64,000 bases of DNA from Selenomonadales bacterium (GTDB lineage: Bacteria > Bacillota > UBA994), in NCBI GenBank assembly GCA_018335585.1, contig JAGXRZ010000041.1:1-64000 (forward strand). Direction: 5' to 3'. Below, one piece after another: positions 39,544 through 47,394 of the stretch (positions within the stretch are counted from its first letter, which is position 1; each line of letters starts with the position of its first letter). Under the pieces are notes generated by a model, which saw only the letters and a program-made list of their open reading frames with translations, did no database searches and was not told where the DNA came from. The position numbers and the translations under genes are program-made.

Positions 39544-41497
39544 ACAGACACCTTCCCTCATCTGCCGCATCCCAATAAGCGAGAAAGACATCCACTATCT
39601 CGGGGTCGAACTGCTTGCCGGCACAAGCCCTGAGCTCTGTTCTAATTGCTGCCCCAGACATGGCCGGCTTGTAGGGCCGTCCAGTAGACATGACATCTAC
39701 GGCATCTAGCACGGCGGTGATGCGAGCGAGCAGCGGGATTTCCTTTCCCTTCAGACCTTGAGGATAGCCGTTGCCATCCCAACGCTCGTGGTGCGACAGA
39801 ATGTCATTGGCCACATGCGCGAACTCGATGGTGGCGCGCGCTATGCGGCTACCTACTTGGGGATGAGTCTTCATTATCTCCCACTCGGCGGGGCTAAGGG
39901 GACCGGCGCGCGTCAGGATCTCCTCGGGTGTGTTTATCTTGCCGATATCATGGAGCGTAATCACCAACATTAGTTTGGCTAGTTCATCATCGGACAGGCG
40001 CAGCCGCTCGCCGACCTTGATGCCAACCTCCTGCATCCGTAGCACGTGCGACTGCGTCTCGCAGCTCTTTTCCTCTAGGGCTCTCAGCAACGCGCCTAGG
40101 ACACTGCTTCTGACACTACTCGCCTCAGCTAGCTTGTTCTTGTACATGGCATCTTCTGCAGTTCGTAAGACCGTGAACAAGTCTTGTTCTGTGTCTATTT
40201 TGGTTGCTATGCCTATGGCCACCGACACCGGCACGTCACCTACCCGCGCTGCACGGCAGTTCGCCACGATAGCCTTAGCGACCGCCTCGGTTGCCAATGC
40301 GTCTGCCTGGGGCATTAGCACAAGGAACTCGTCGCCGCCCCAGCGCGCCACAACGTCTTCTGGTCTGCAGCTTGTTTGAATGGCCAGCGCGGCCGACCTA
40401 AGTAAATCGTCGCCATACAAATGGCCATATGTGTCGTTAACTACTTTTAGTCCGTTCACGTCTGCCATGATGATAGACAGCGGCAGCTGGTCATACACAT
40501 CAAGACGCTTTATTTCGGCGTCGAGATAGCGCCGATTGTACAGCCCGGTTAGGTGGTCGTGAAAGCTTAGGTGATGTATCTCCTCTTCAGCCCTAATGCG
40601 GCGCAGAGAAATGCAGGCGAGGTAGGTAAAAGGGTCAAGAAATTCCTCCGGGGGATGCCGGTCCCTAAGCCCTAGGAGAACCGTAGCGTAAAAGATGCCG
40701 TCAAGCGCGAGACATATTACATAAAAGCTCTGAACACCAGAAGCTTCGTGTAGTGCCTGGGAGACTGCTTCCGGAAGCACGCCATTCGTAACCTCCGCCA
40801 GCGTTTGTTCACGCAACCTGACGCGAGAGACCAACGCCGCAAGCTCTTCGGCGTCCACCGGAACCTGAAGTCCAACCGCCTCGCTGCCGACTACCTCGGC
40901 AAATCGCCTCAGTAGTTCCTCCTCCGCGTGAACAAGTTTCACATCTAGAGCCTTCTTCTCTGGGCTGTACTCGCTGTAGGCGACTACTACTGCCTGCGTA
41001 AACTCATTTATCTGCCTAACTATCGTCGCGACGAATGATTCACCGGTGCGGCATTCTGCCTGCTCAAGGCTGTACCTGTGCAAGGCATCTAGAATCGCGT
41101 TCTTCTCCCTTAGTGTCGCCTCGGCACGCTTCAGCTCGGTGATATCCGTATGTATACTGGCAAACAGACCGGGCCCAGGGGAGTAGCTTAACACTTGTGA
41201 GTACCGCTGTGCTCTCACGGAGAAAAACTCCTTGACATGAGGCTCACCGGTGAGTGCTACGCGTCCTAGGGCCTCTATGGTCTCGTCAGATACGGCAGGG
41301 TTAACAACGCGAATTGATTTGCCCCTTAGCTCGGCCATGTTAAGCCCATACAGCCGCTCTAGGCTAGGGTTTCCATCGACAAATATGTAGTCAATAACTT
41401 TGCCGTTCACGTCCTGGACGATTTCGTGAACCGAGATCGCCTGTTGCGTTTGCATAAAGAGCGCCTTGTACTGCGCCTCACCATTGGCCGTTGCCAT
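39542..41497 (-). CDS. PAS-GAF-like-GGDEF-HD-GYP signalling protein
   Basis: A 651-aa soluble protein. It has an N-terminal PAS domain (residues about 8-125), a GAF-like domain (about 145-305), a GGDEF diguanylate cyclase domain with intact motif VVARWGGDEFLVLMPQ (about residue 405), and a C-terminal HD-GYP phosphodiesterase domain with LHDIGKINTPEEIL and HHERWDGNGYPQGL. It could both make and break c-di-GMP, with the balance set by the sensor domains. ATG 41497 is preceded by AAGGGAG and AGGGTGAG; a longer frame to 41596 overlaps the repeat hairpin. It is monocistronic. Confidence 0.88.
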   Translation of the reverse strand: MATANGEAQYKALFMQTQQAISVHEIVQDVNGKVIDYIFVDGNPSLERLYGLNMAELRGKSIRVVNPAVSDETIEALGRVALTGEPHVKEFFSVRAQRYSQVLSYSPGPGLFASIHTDITELKRAEATLREKNAILDALHRYSLEQAECRTGESFVATIVRQINEFTQAVVVAYSEYSPEKKALDVKLVHAEEELLRRFAEVVGSEAVGLQVPVDAEELAALVSRVRLREQTLAEVTNGVLPEAVSQALHEASGVQSFYVICLALDGIFYATVLLGLRDRHPPEEFLDPFTYLACISLRRIRAEEEIHHLSFHDHLTGLYNRRYLDAEIKRLDVYDQLPLSIIMADVNGLKVVNDTYGHLYGDDLLRSAALAIQTSCRPEDVVARWGGDEFLVLMPQADALATEAVAKAIVANCRAARVGDVPVSVAIGIATKIDTEQDLFTVLRTAEDAMYKNKLAEASSVRSSVLGALLRALEEKSCETQSHVLRMQEVGIKVGERLRLSDDELAKLMLVITLHDIGKINTPEEILTRAGPLSPAEWEIMKTHPQVGSRIARATIEFAHVANDILSHHERWDGNGYPQGLKGKEIPLLARITAVLDAVDVMSTGRPYKPAMSGAAIRTELRACAGKQFDPEIVDVFLAYWDAADEGRCL

Positions 41498-41601
41498 CTC
41501 ACCCTTGCTCCCTTCAGCCGAGCATCTCGCTGAAAGCTCTTTCCACACTGACCATGGATTTCCCTGCTGTCGCCAGACGAGAGAAGCATAAGACAAGCAA
41601 A

Positions 41602-41628
41602 AGGGACGGAGCTTAGTCCTCCGTCCCT
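41602..41628 (-). repeat. Dispersed GCTCCGTCCC hairpin, copy 4 (terminator-like)
   Basis: Stem AGGGACGGAG/CTCCGTCCCT with loop CTTAGTC, followed on the minus strand by TTTTGCTT. It lies 23 bases after the stop of the NSS transporter gene and probably terminates it. Confidence 0.75.
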
Positions 41629-41651
41629 CGCAGACACTCCTTCGTCCTCTG

Positions 41652-42992
41652 TTACTTCCAGAGGCCGAAGTAGCGCAGCGCGCCGCCTACAAGGATGAAC
41701 AGCGTGCCGAACACCGCGACATACTTGCCTAGGAAATCCCACCACAGCGGCATAGGGGTTGCCGCACCGTGGTTAACCTCTTTGCGGATTAGGCTGCTGC
41801 CATAGACCCAGAAAATGACTATCATCATGATGAGCGTCCCTACGGGCATGACGATGGCCGAGGTGAAGCGCATCCAGCTAGTGAACCACGCTTGGTTGAG
41901 CGCCAACGGCAGCCCCATTAACAGGGAGAGCGCGCCGGTGGCCAGGGTGGATTTTTTGCGATCCCATTTGAAGGCATCCATCATCGGCTCAACGGCCGAT
42001 TCAAAGAGAGAAACGGCCGAGGTAATGGCAGCGAAGGCTACCAACAGAAAGAAGAGTGTGCCAAACAGGGCACCGGCAGGCATCTGTGCAAAGAGACCCG
42101 GCAAAGTGACGAACAGGAGCGGAATGCCCGAGTTCGGTGCCACGCCGAAGGCAAACGCGGTCGGGAACACGATGAGAGCGGCTAATATGGCAGCTCCGGT
42201 ATCGAACACCGCAGTGTACAAGGCGGCCTGCGGTATGTCGGTTTCTTTGGGCAAATAACTGCCGTAGATGACGAGGGTACAGCCGAGTAGACTAAGCGAG
42301 AAGAGTGCTTGGGCGAGAGCATTAAACCACGTCAGGGGGTTGCCGAGGTGGCTGAAATCAGGTGTGAAGATAAAACGCAATCCTTCGTCGGCACCAGGCA
42401 AAGTCAAGGCACGCACGGCAAGGACAACCAAAATTCCGAACAACGCAGGCAGTAAAATATTGTTGGCGGGTTCCAGTCCTTTTTTGACGCCGAAATACAC
42501 AATGGCCGTTGTTAAGACAATGGCCAGGATGTGCCACGGCACAGACCCAGACGACCCGGCGAACGAGTTAAAGGCTGCCGCCAAGTTGTGTCCGGCAAAG
42601 CCGCGCAAGGCAAAACCGACGTAGTTGAACACCCAACCCACCACGATCATGTAAAAGACCGTGACGGCTCCGGTAGCGAGTACCGGTAGCAACCCCACCC
42701 ATTGCCCGCCGGCTAGCTTGCGACTTGCGAATGCCTCTTTAACGGCGCTGATCGGACCTTTACCATAGACGCGCCCAAGCGCAAACTCGCCCATGAGTGC
42801 CACAACACCGATAAGCGCGACGATCAGCACATAAATAAGCAGAAATGCACTGCCGCCGTAGGTTCCCATACGCCACGGGAACATCCAAATGTTGCCGAGT
42901 CCAATTGCCGAGCCGGCGCTAGCTAGGATAAAAGCCAGCTTGCCTGACCAAAGCTCTCGACCCGGCTGCGTAGTAGGTGTCTTGTCACTCAT
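41652..42992 (-). CDS. Sodium-dependent transporter, NSS/SNF family
   Basis: A 446-aa Na+-coupled amino-acid transporter. The family signature WSGKLAFILASAGSAIGLGNIWMFPW covers the first membrane segment (split here near residues 15-40), with unwound helix 1, and 11 to 12 hydrophobic segments follow as in LeuT-type bacterial homologues. Likely substrates are neutral or aromatic amino acids; the exact one is unknown. It ends with a short FGLWK tail. The ATG 42992 has GGGAGG 11 nt upstream. A structured-looking leader with a second Shine-Dalgarno-like element precedes it. Confidence 0.92.
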   Translation of the reverse strand: MSDKTPTTQPGRELWSGKLAFILASAGSAIGLGNIWMFPWRMGTYGGSAFLLIYVLIVALIGVVALMGEFALGRVYGKGPISAVKEAFASRKLAGGQWVGLLPVLATGAVTVFYMIVVGWVFNYVGFALRGFAGHNLAAAFNSFAGSSGSVPWHILAIVLTTAIVYFGVKKGLEPANNILLPALFGILVVLAVRALTLPGADEGLRFIFTPDFSHLGNPLTWFNALAQALFSLSLLGCTLVIYGSYLPKETDIPQAALYTAVFDTGAAILAALIVFPTAFAFGVAPNSGIPLLFVTLPGLFAQMPAGALFGTLFFLLVAFAAITSAVSLFESAVEPMMDAFKWDRKKSTLATGALSLLMGLPLALNQAWFTSWMRFTSAIVMPVGTLIMMIVIFWVYGSSLIRKEVNHGAATPMPLWWDFLGKYVAVFGTLFILVGGALRYFGLWK

Positions 42993-42998
42993 AATTAA

Positions 42999-43118
42999 TC
43001 AATCCTCCCAAACTGCTTCCTTTGCTTCCGTTCGTGTCGTGCCTGCTAACGATACAGAGCTTAGAGACGTCGCCGTTTTTCTGCGGTCGCTCACCTCCTC
43101 CTAGGACGATGTCCAAAA
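42999..43118 (-). promoter_or_regulatory. Leader of the NSS gene with orphan Shine-Dalgarno/short ORF
   Basis: The 5' leader contains CTAGGAGGAGGTGA, a near-perfect ribosome-binding sequence about 105 bases before the NSS start, and a 31-codon open frame (GTG 43094 to TGA 42999). The GTG is only 2 bases from the AGGAGG, too close for normal initiation, and the peptide is hydrophilic (RRKTATSLSSVSLAGTTRTE), unlike the hydrophobic MetS small subunits of NSS transporters. A CCG/CGG hairpin lies inside. It may be a leader peptide, an upstream ORF or a structured RNA; I do not recognise a known riboswitch. Confidence 0.35.
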
Positions 43119-43173
43119 ATTATGTATATGGTCGATATCTTAGCGCAAAAACACAGTGCAAGTCAACAGAATT

Positions 43174-43210
43174 CTTAAATAAAATAAGAGCCCGGATAAA
43201 TCCGAGCTCT
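43174..43210 (-). terminator. Terminator of the AGCS symporter gene
   Basis: A hairpin of GAGCCCGGAT and ATCCGAGCTC (one mismatch, 2-base loop) with a T-rich tract following on the minus strand lies about 28 bases past the stop. Confidence 0.7.
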
Positions 43211-43237
43211 CGGCGAGGGACTACGAAACTCCGCAGC

Positions 43238-44671
43238 TTATTTTTGCTTGTAGTAGGTGGGGTTTTCGTCGTAAGGCACGTAGCGCTCGCCTGCAAAGTA
43301 GGACTTCGTGATGGCCGCAAAGGGACCGGTGAGCGCTATCACGGCGATGATGTTGGGAACAGCCATGAAAGCATTGAGGATGTCGGCGATAGCCCACACC
43401 GGCACCACGCCAAAGGAGCCTACGTAAAGTGACGGCAGGAAGAGTGCACGGTAGACCATGTTAGACTTTGGCCCAACCAGGTACTCCAGGCATTTCTCAC
43501 CGTAGACCGACCAGCCTAGCATGGTGGTGTAAGCAAAGATGAGTATCCCGGTGGCTGCGACGGCATTCCCAATCACAGGCCCAATAAAGGACGACGAGAA
43601 CGCGTACATAAACGTAGCCATTGCTGTCTGCCCCTGCGTCCATGCACCGCTGGTGAGAACTGCGAGTGCGACGGCTGTGCAGACTACGTGGGTGTCAAGC
43701 AGAACTTCGATAGCTCCCCAGAAACCTTGCCTGACCGGATGGTTGGTCTCTGCGGTGGCATGGGCAATGGGAGCGGAGCCGAGACCCGCTTCGTTGGAAA
43801 AGATACCGCGCATCAGGCCGTACCGTATGGCTGAGGCGATGGCCGCACCCGCGAAACCGCCCACGGCACCCTGAGTCGTAAATGCTCCGACAAAGATGCG
43901 GCTGAAAGCTTCCGGGATTAAGGTGATATTTTGAATGGCGACTAATGCGCAGCCTATGACCATCGCAATCGCCATAAAGGGAACTGCCCGTTCCGCAACC
44001 TTACCTACGCGCTTAATGCCGCCAATAATGACAAGGCCGACTAGTATCATCAAAGCGATGCCCGACACAGGGCGCGGCACGTTAAAGGCACGCTCCATGG
44101 CACCGGCCACATTGTTAGCCTGCACCAAGTTACCTATGCCAAAGGCCGCTATCGAACCGGCAATACAAAAGATTACCGCAAGCCACTTCCAGCCGAGGCC
44201 CTTTTCTATGTATTTCATAGGACCGCCGATTATCAGGCCGTTTTTGCTGACTTCACGGTAGTGAACTGCCAGTACAATTTCGGCAAACTTGGTGGTTATG
44301 CCAAAGAAGCCGACCATCCACATCCAGAAGACAGCACCGGGCCCCCCAAAAAGAATGGCGGTTGTGGTGCCCACTAGGTTACCCACGCCCATGGTGGCTG
44401 CCGCCGCGGTGGAGAAGGCCTGGAAGGGTGTAATGTCTCCTTTACCTAGCTTTTCTTGTTTCTTAAATATCTTGCCGACCGTACTGCTGTAGTAGGCCCC
44501 AAACCTGCTGACCTGAAACCAGCCTGTCCTCACCGACAGGTATAGCCCACACAAGCCTAGCAGAGCCCAAGTCGGCGGACCCCAAACTATGCGCCCGATC
44601 TGTTGCAGCATTGCAGTGATTTCTGCGTAGGTCATAAATGACTGCCTCCTTGTTTTTAAGTTTAAGAACAC
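43238..44671 (-). CDS. Alanine/glycine:cation symporter (AGCS family)
   Basis: A 477-aa Na+-coupled symporter of the AGCS (AlsT/DagA) family. It shows the typical N-terminal GPPTWALLGLCGLYLSVRTGW-like segment, TPFQAFSTAAAATMGVGNLVG (substrate/cation-binding helix), GIFSNEAGLGSAPIAHAT, and the late TMLGWSVYGEKCLEYL. About ten hydrophobic segments are present. It imports alanine or glycine with Na+. It has its own promoter (44774-44801) and terminator and is thus separately regulated from the NSS gene. Confidence 0.93.
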   Translation of the reverse strand: MFLNLKTRRQSFMTYAEITAMLQQIGRIVWGPPTWALLGLCGLYLSVRTGWFQVSRFGAYYSSTVGKIFKKQEKLGKGDITPFQAFSTAAAATMGVGNLVGTTTAILFGGPGAVFWMWMVGFFGITTKFAEIVLAVHYREVSKNGLIIGGPMKYIEKGLGWKWLAVIFCIAGSIAAFGIGNLVQANNVAGAMERAFNVPRPVSGIALMILVGLVIIGGIKRVGKVAERAVPFMAIAMVIGCALVAIQNITLIPEAFSRIFVGAFTTQGAVGGFAGAAIASAIRYGLMRGIFSNEAGLGSAPIAHATAETNHPVRQGFWGAIEVLLDTHVVCTAVALAVLTSGAWTQGQTAMATFMYAFSSSFIGPVIGNAVAATGILIFAYTTMLGWSVYGEKCLEYLVGPKSNMVYRALFLPSLYVGSFGVVPVWAIADILNAFMAVPNIIAVIALTGPFAAITKSYFAGERYVPYDENPTYYKQK

Positions 44672-44773
44672 TTAAAGGCAAGAGCTGCATGCATCTATGT
44701 TTGCGCTCACTTTCCCTATAGCCCACTCTCCCCTCGTCTAAGGTGTGCAGGCGTCGTTCATGCTGACACTACA

Positions 44774-44801
44774 ATACTAATGCATATCAGATATTTGTCA
44801 A
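44774..44801 (-). promoter_or_regulatory. Promoter of the AGCS symporter gene
   Basis: On the minus strand, TTGACA (44801-44796) and TAGTAT (44779-44774) are separated by 16 bases. The leader is about 100 bases long and contains an AT-rich inverted repeat (TTTAAGT/ACTTAAA) close to the ribosome-binding site AAGGAGG. I found no glycine riboswitch motif. Confidence 0.6.
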
Positions 44802-44910
44802 TAGTTTGCATGTCTGCATGTTCAATCTTTTTGAGGGCACGTGCAGCAAATCGGCATTAATCTCCAAATTCATCTATTTTTCGCCACAGTTCGACAGGCC
44901 ATCGACTCTA

Positions 44911-45960
44911 TTAGTGGCGGCCGCTGCTCGCTTTCAGTCTCTCAACAATGCCCGTTGCCTGGTCTGACACAAGAAACGCCAGCGTCGTCTCCGGCACTAG
45001 CTGGGGCAGGGCGGCAAAGTCGCCCTCCCGCAAGGCTTGACGGACGAGCGAGGCGGAAATGGCTCTCCCACCCTGCTCTAGGCGCGATATTTCGAGGAGT
45101 TCCATGTTGTGGCTCACTAAGGTCTCGCGCAGCACCTGATTGTAAATGGCGGTGACCGGCGAGTAAGGTTCCGTGCCGACAAAGCGCGTCCTTACCCGAA
45201 GTGCCGGCGCTATATGCGCGGCATACAAGGTGGCGTCTATACTTGCCCCGGCCCGCGCATGCGCAGTTTCTTCCTCGCTAAAGTAACTGGGGAAAGTAGC
45301 GATTGAAACGGCGTAGGGCCCGGTGGGGAGAACCGTCACATTCTCAAATTGACGCGTGCCTTGCCTGACTAGTTCGAGCCTCACAGCAAAAGGGAACACC
45401 GACTTGTCTTCTTCTACAACCAACAGAAAGACGCGGTCGCATCTTTCTGCGGCTGCTTTTACTAAGTGCGCGTGCCCTAGTGTAAAGGGATTGCAGTTCA
45501 TTACCAGCCCGCCTACGAGGCCGCCCTGCATGGCGGCTTGACTGCCAGCAACAGCCCTAAGCTGCGCCAAGTAATCCGCAAAAGATGGGTAGCCGCTCTC
45601 TAGCAGTGCTGCCCATTTTGTCTTGACCAACGTGCGAAACCCGAGGCTGGCAAAAAGATGCGCCTGCACAGGCGTGGTGTAGATAAAGACACGTGTGTGC
45701 CCGGCCCTGTGGGCGATTAGCATCAGGTGGTGTATAAGCTTGCCTGACAAGCCCTCTCCCTGTAGCGAGGGGCTTACGGCTAAACACTGGAGCACATTGC
45801 CCTTTAACGAGCCTGTCGCCACGATATCTCCTGCTACCCGTATCTCCGTAGTTACATCACTACCTGCGTCGTAGCGCAAGCCAAACTGCGCAAGGAAACG
45901 CTCGACCGCGCGCTTATCATGGCTCTCTATGACTTCGTAAGGAGTCCACACGCTGCTCAC
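44911..45960 (-). CDS. citC: Citrate lyase ligase CitC
   Basis: A 349-aa [citrate (pro-3S)-lyase] ligase. It acetylates the phosphoribosyl-dephospho-CoA arm of the citrate lyase ACP using acetate and ATP, activating the enzyme. An N-terminal GNAT-like domain (residues about 10-120, with VSPSLQGEGLSGKLIHHL) precedes a nucleotidyltransferase domain with MNCNPFTLGHAHLV (HxGH-type motif near 160) and SASLVRQAL near the end. It is last in the citrate operon and overlaps citG by 4 bases (GTGA). Confidence 0.93.
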   Translation of the reverse strand: MSSVWTPYEVIESHDKRAVERFLAQFGLRYDAGSDVTTEIRVAGDIVATGSLKGNVLQCLAVSPSLQGEGLSGKLIHHLMLIAHRAGHTRVFIYTTPVQAHLFASLGFRTLVKTKWAALLESGYPSFADYLAQLRAVAGSQAAMQGGLVGGLVMNCNPFTLGHAHLVKAAAERCDRVFLLVVEEDKSVFPFAVRLELVRQGTRQFENVTVLPTGPYAVSIATFPSYFSEEETAHARAGASIDATLYAAHIAPALRVRTRFVGTEPYSPVTAIYNQVLRETLVSHNMELLEISRLEQGGRAISASLVRQALREGDFAALPQLVPETTLAFLVSDQATGIVERLKASSGRH

Positions 45961-46862
45961 CCCCGAAATAAACTTGGGCGAAGTAGAACTTGTGGCGAGG
46001 GGAGGCCTTTCTCTAAGAAGTAAAGCGCGAGCGACAAGGCCAAGAGGTCGCCGCTGCCACCCGGGCTAAGCCTAGCGGCCGAAAACTCATTATGCGCTTG
46101 TCGGATGATGCTCCGCCCAGAGTCACTAAAGACACTGCCGGCAGAGAGTATGTCCTGCGCCGTGTTCTGCACTTTGGCTAGGCCCGCTTCGCCCGCCCTG
46201 TGTAGAACCGTGGTGTCGGACAAGTGCGCCATTATGCAAAGTAACGCGTGTACAGCCGCGTCGTTAAGACTTACTTCTCGGCACAAGGCAAAGAGAAGCG
46301 CGGGATAGCCCACGCGCTCCACGCTGGGGAAGCCAGCCTCCGCTTCTCCCCTTACGCCCGTATATCCTTTGTGCAGAAAGAGTCTCTCCCCTGCTGTGCG
46401 CGCGTCGCTCTTTTCGAGCTTGGCTAGTTCGCGCTCGGTCAGCCCAGAACAGGCAGACTTAACGGCAGAGAAAAACTCGGGTGAGGGAACTTTGATGCCC
46501 TGGGCCAAGCATACGCCGGTTACCCCTGCGGCGAGGCCTAACACAAAAAGCTGACCACGCTGCGTGTTTACGCCAGCAGTAGCCCGCAGCAACGCCGCCT
46601 CTCCCCGCACGCCGACTGCCCGCAGCTTGGCAAACACATAATCTAGGCTTTTCTCTTCCTCCTGAAAGCCGGTGGCTACGCATTCGGTAAAGTACGGGGC
46701 AAGGACGCTGCTGCCAAGCACAAAAGTGAACAGGTTCATGTCGGTGTGCGCGCCATTGTCGAAGGGGTTAACCAGACCCGGCGAAGGGCTGACACACACC
46801 TCAAAGAGCGAAGCGGCAGTAAAACAGGCGCCTTTTTGGTAAATATCGTCTATCGGTAGCAT
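45957..46862 (-). CDS. citG: Triphosphoribosyl-dephospho-CoA synthase CitG
   Basis: A 301-aa enzyme making the precursor of the citrate lyase prosthetic group from dephospho-CoA and ATP. Family motifs: CVSPSPGLVNPFDNGAHTDM near residue 35 (family form EVxxxPKPGLVD..N.GaHxDM), SGLTERELAKLEK, and ARLSPGGSGDLLALSLALYFLE near the C-terminus. The start is ATG 46862, forming TAATG with the citX stop; a longer frame through citX is not used. Confidence 0.92.
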   Translation of the reverse strand: MLPIDDIYQKGACFTAASLFEVCVSPSPGLVNPFDNGAHTDMNLFTFVLGSSVLAPYFTECVATGFQEEEKSLDYVFAKLRAVGVRGEAALLRATAGVNTQRGQLFVLGLAAGVTGVCLAQGIKVPSPEFFSAVKSACSGLTERELAKLEKSDARTAGERLFLHKGYTGVRGEAEAGFPSVERVGYPALLFALCREVSLNDAAVHALLCIMAHLSDTTVLHRAGEAGLAKVQNTAQDILSAGSVFSDSGRSIIRQAHNEFSAARLSPGGSGDLLALSLALYFLEKGLPSPQVLLRPSLFRG

Positions 46863-47362
46863 TAAGTCGCTACTCCTCGCGCTATTGCCTGCGCCACGGC
46901 GACCGCTTCCTCCGGTAGGTGCCTGCCGCTCTGCCGACACACATGCGCTTCCGCTTGCCGGCACACCCAACACGTGCGCCCGTCTGCACCCATTTGGCGG
47001 CGGTCGATAGCACCTGCCGGCGTAATTACGTCGATATCCCACAGCCGCCCGCGCGGCGACATCTCCTCGAGGGCCATGCACAGGCGCTTTATGCTCCGGG
47101 CGTCACCTGTCACGGCAAATAAGCTGCAGGGGCCTAGGGCATCGACGCCGTCGTACGCAGCGGTTACACTTGCCCCCAGTTCATTAAGCGCTGCAGACAG
47201 CGCGGCGCTCGCCTCAGCCATCAGCTCCTGCCATGGGTATAAGGCGTACCCTCCCGGCAAGTTAAGCGATACCTGCACTAGAACCGTTTCCTCTATATTA
47301 AGCAACCGCTGCTGGCGGGTAAACCTTTCTTCCCTAGCCGCGAGGACGCCTGCTACCCCCAT
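46862..47362 (-). CDS. citX: Holo-ACP synthase CitX
   Basis: A 166-aa apo-citrate lyase phosphoribosyl-dephospho-CoA transferase that loads the prosthetic group onto CitD. Conserved REERFTRQQRLL near the N-terminus, LWDIDVITPAGAIDRR, and the C-terminal GRTCWVCRQAEAHVCRQSGRH-type cysteine pattern (three Cys and a His) identify it. I favour ATG 47362 because the AGGA element is too close to the GTG at 47371. It is coupled to citG by TAATG. Confidence 0.9.
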   Translation of the reverse strand: MGVAGVLAAREERFTRQQRLLNIEETVLVQVSLNLPGGYALYPWQELMAEASAALSAALNELGASVTAAYDGVDALGPCSLFAVTGDARSIKRLCMALEEMSPRGRLWDIDVITPAGAIDRRQMGADGRTCWVCRQAEAHVCRQSGRHLPEEAVAVAQAIARGVAT

Positions 47363-47394
47363 GCTTTTCACCGTCCTAAGCTTACTTGTTCTTT

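Noticed and set aside
42999-43094. The 31-codon frame before the NSS gene as a MetS-type small transporter subunit
   Set aside because: MetS proteins are single membrane helices; this peptide is hydrophilic and its GTG is too close to the ribosome-binding site.
44672-44800. A glycine riboswitch in the leader of the AGCS symporter
   Set aside because: The conserved glycine aptamer cores are not visible on the minus strand; only a promoter and a small AT-rich inverted repeat are seen.
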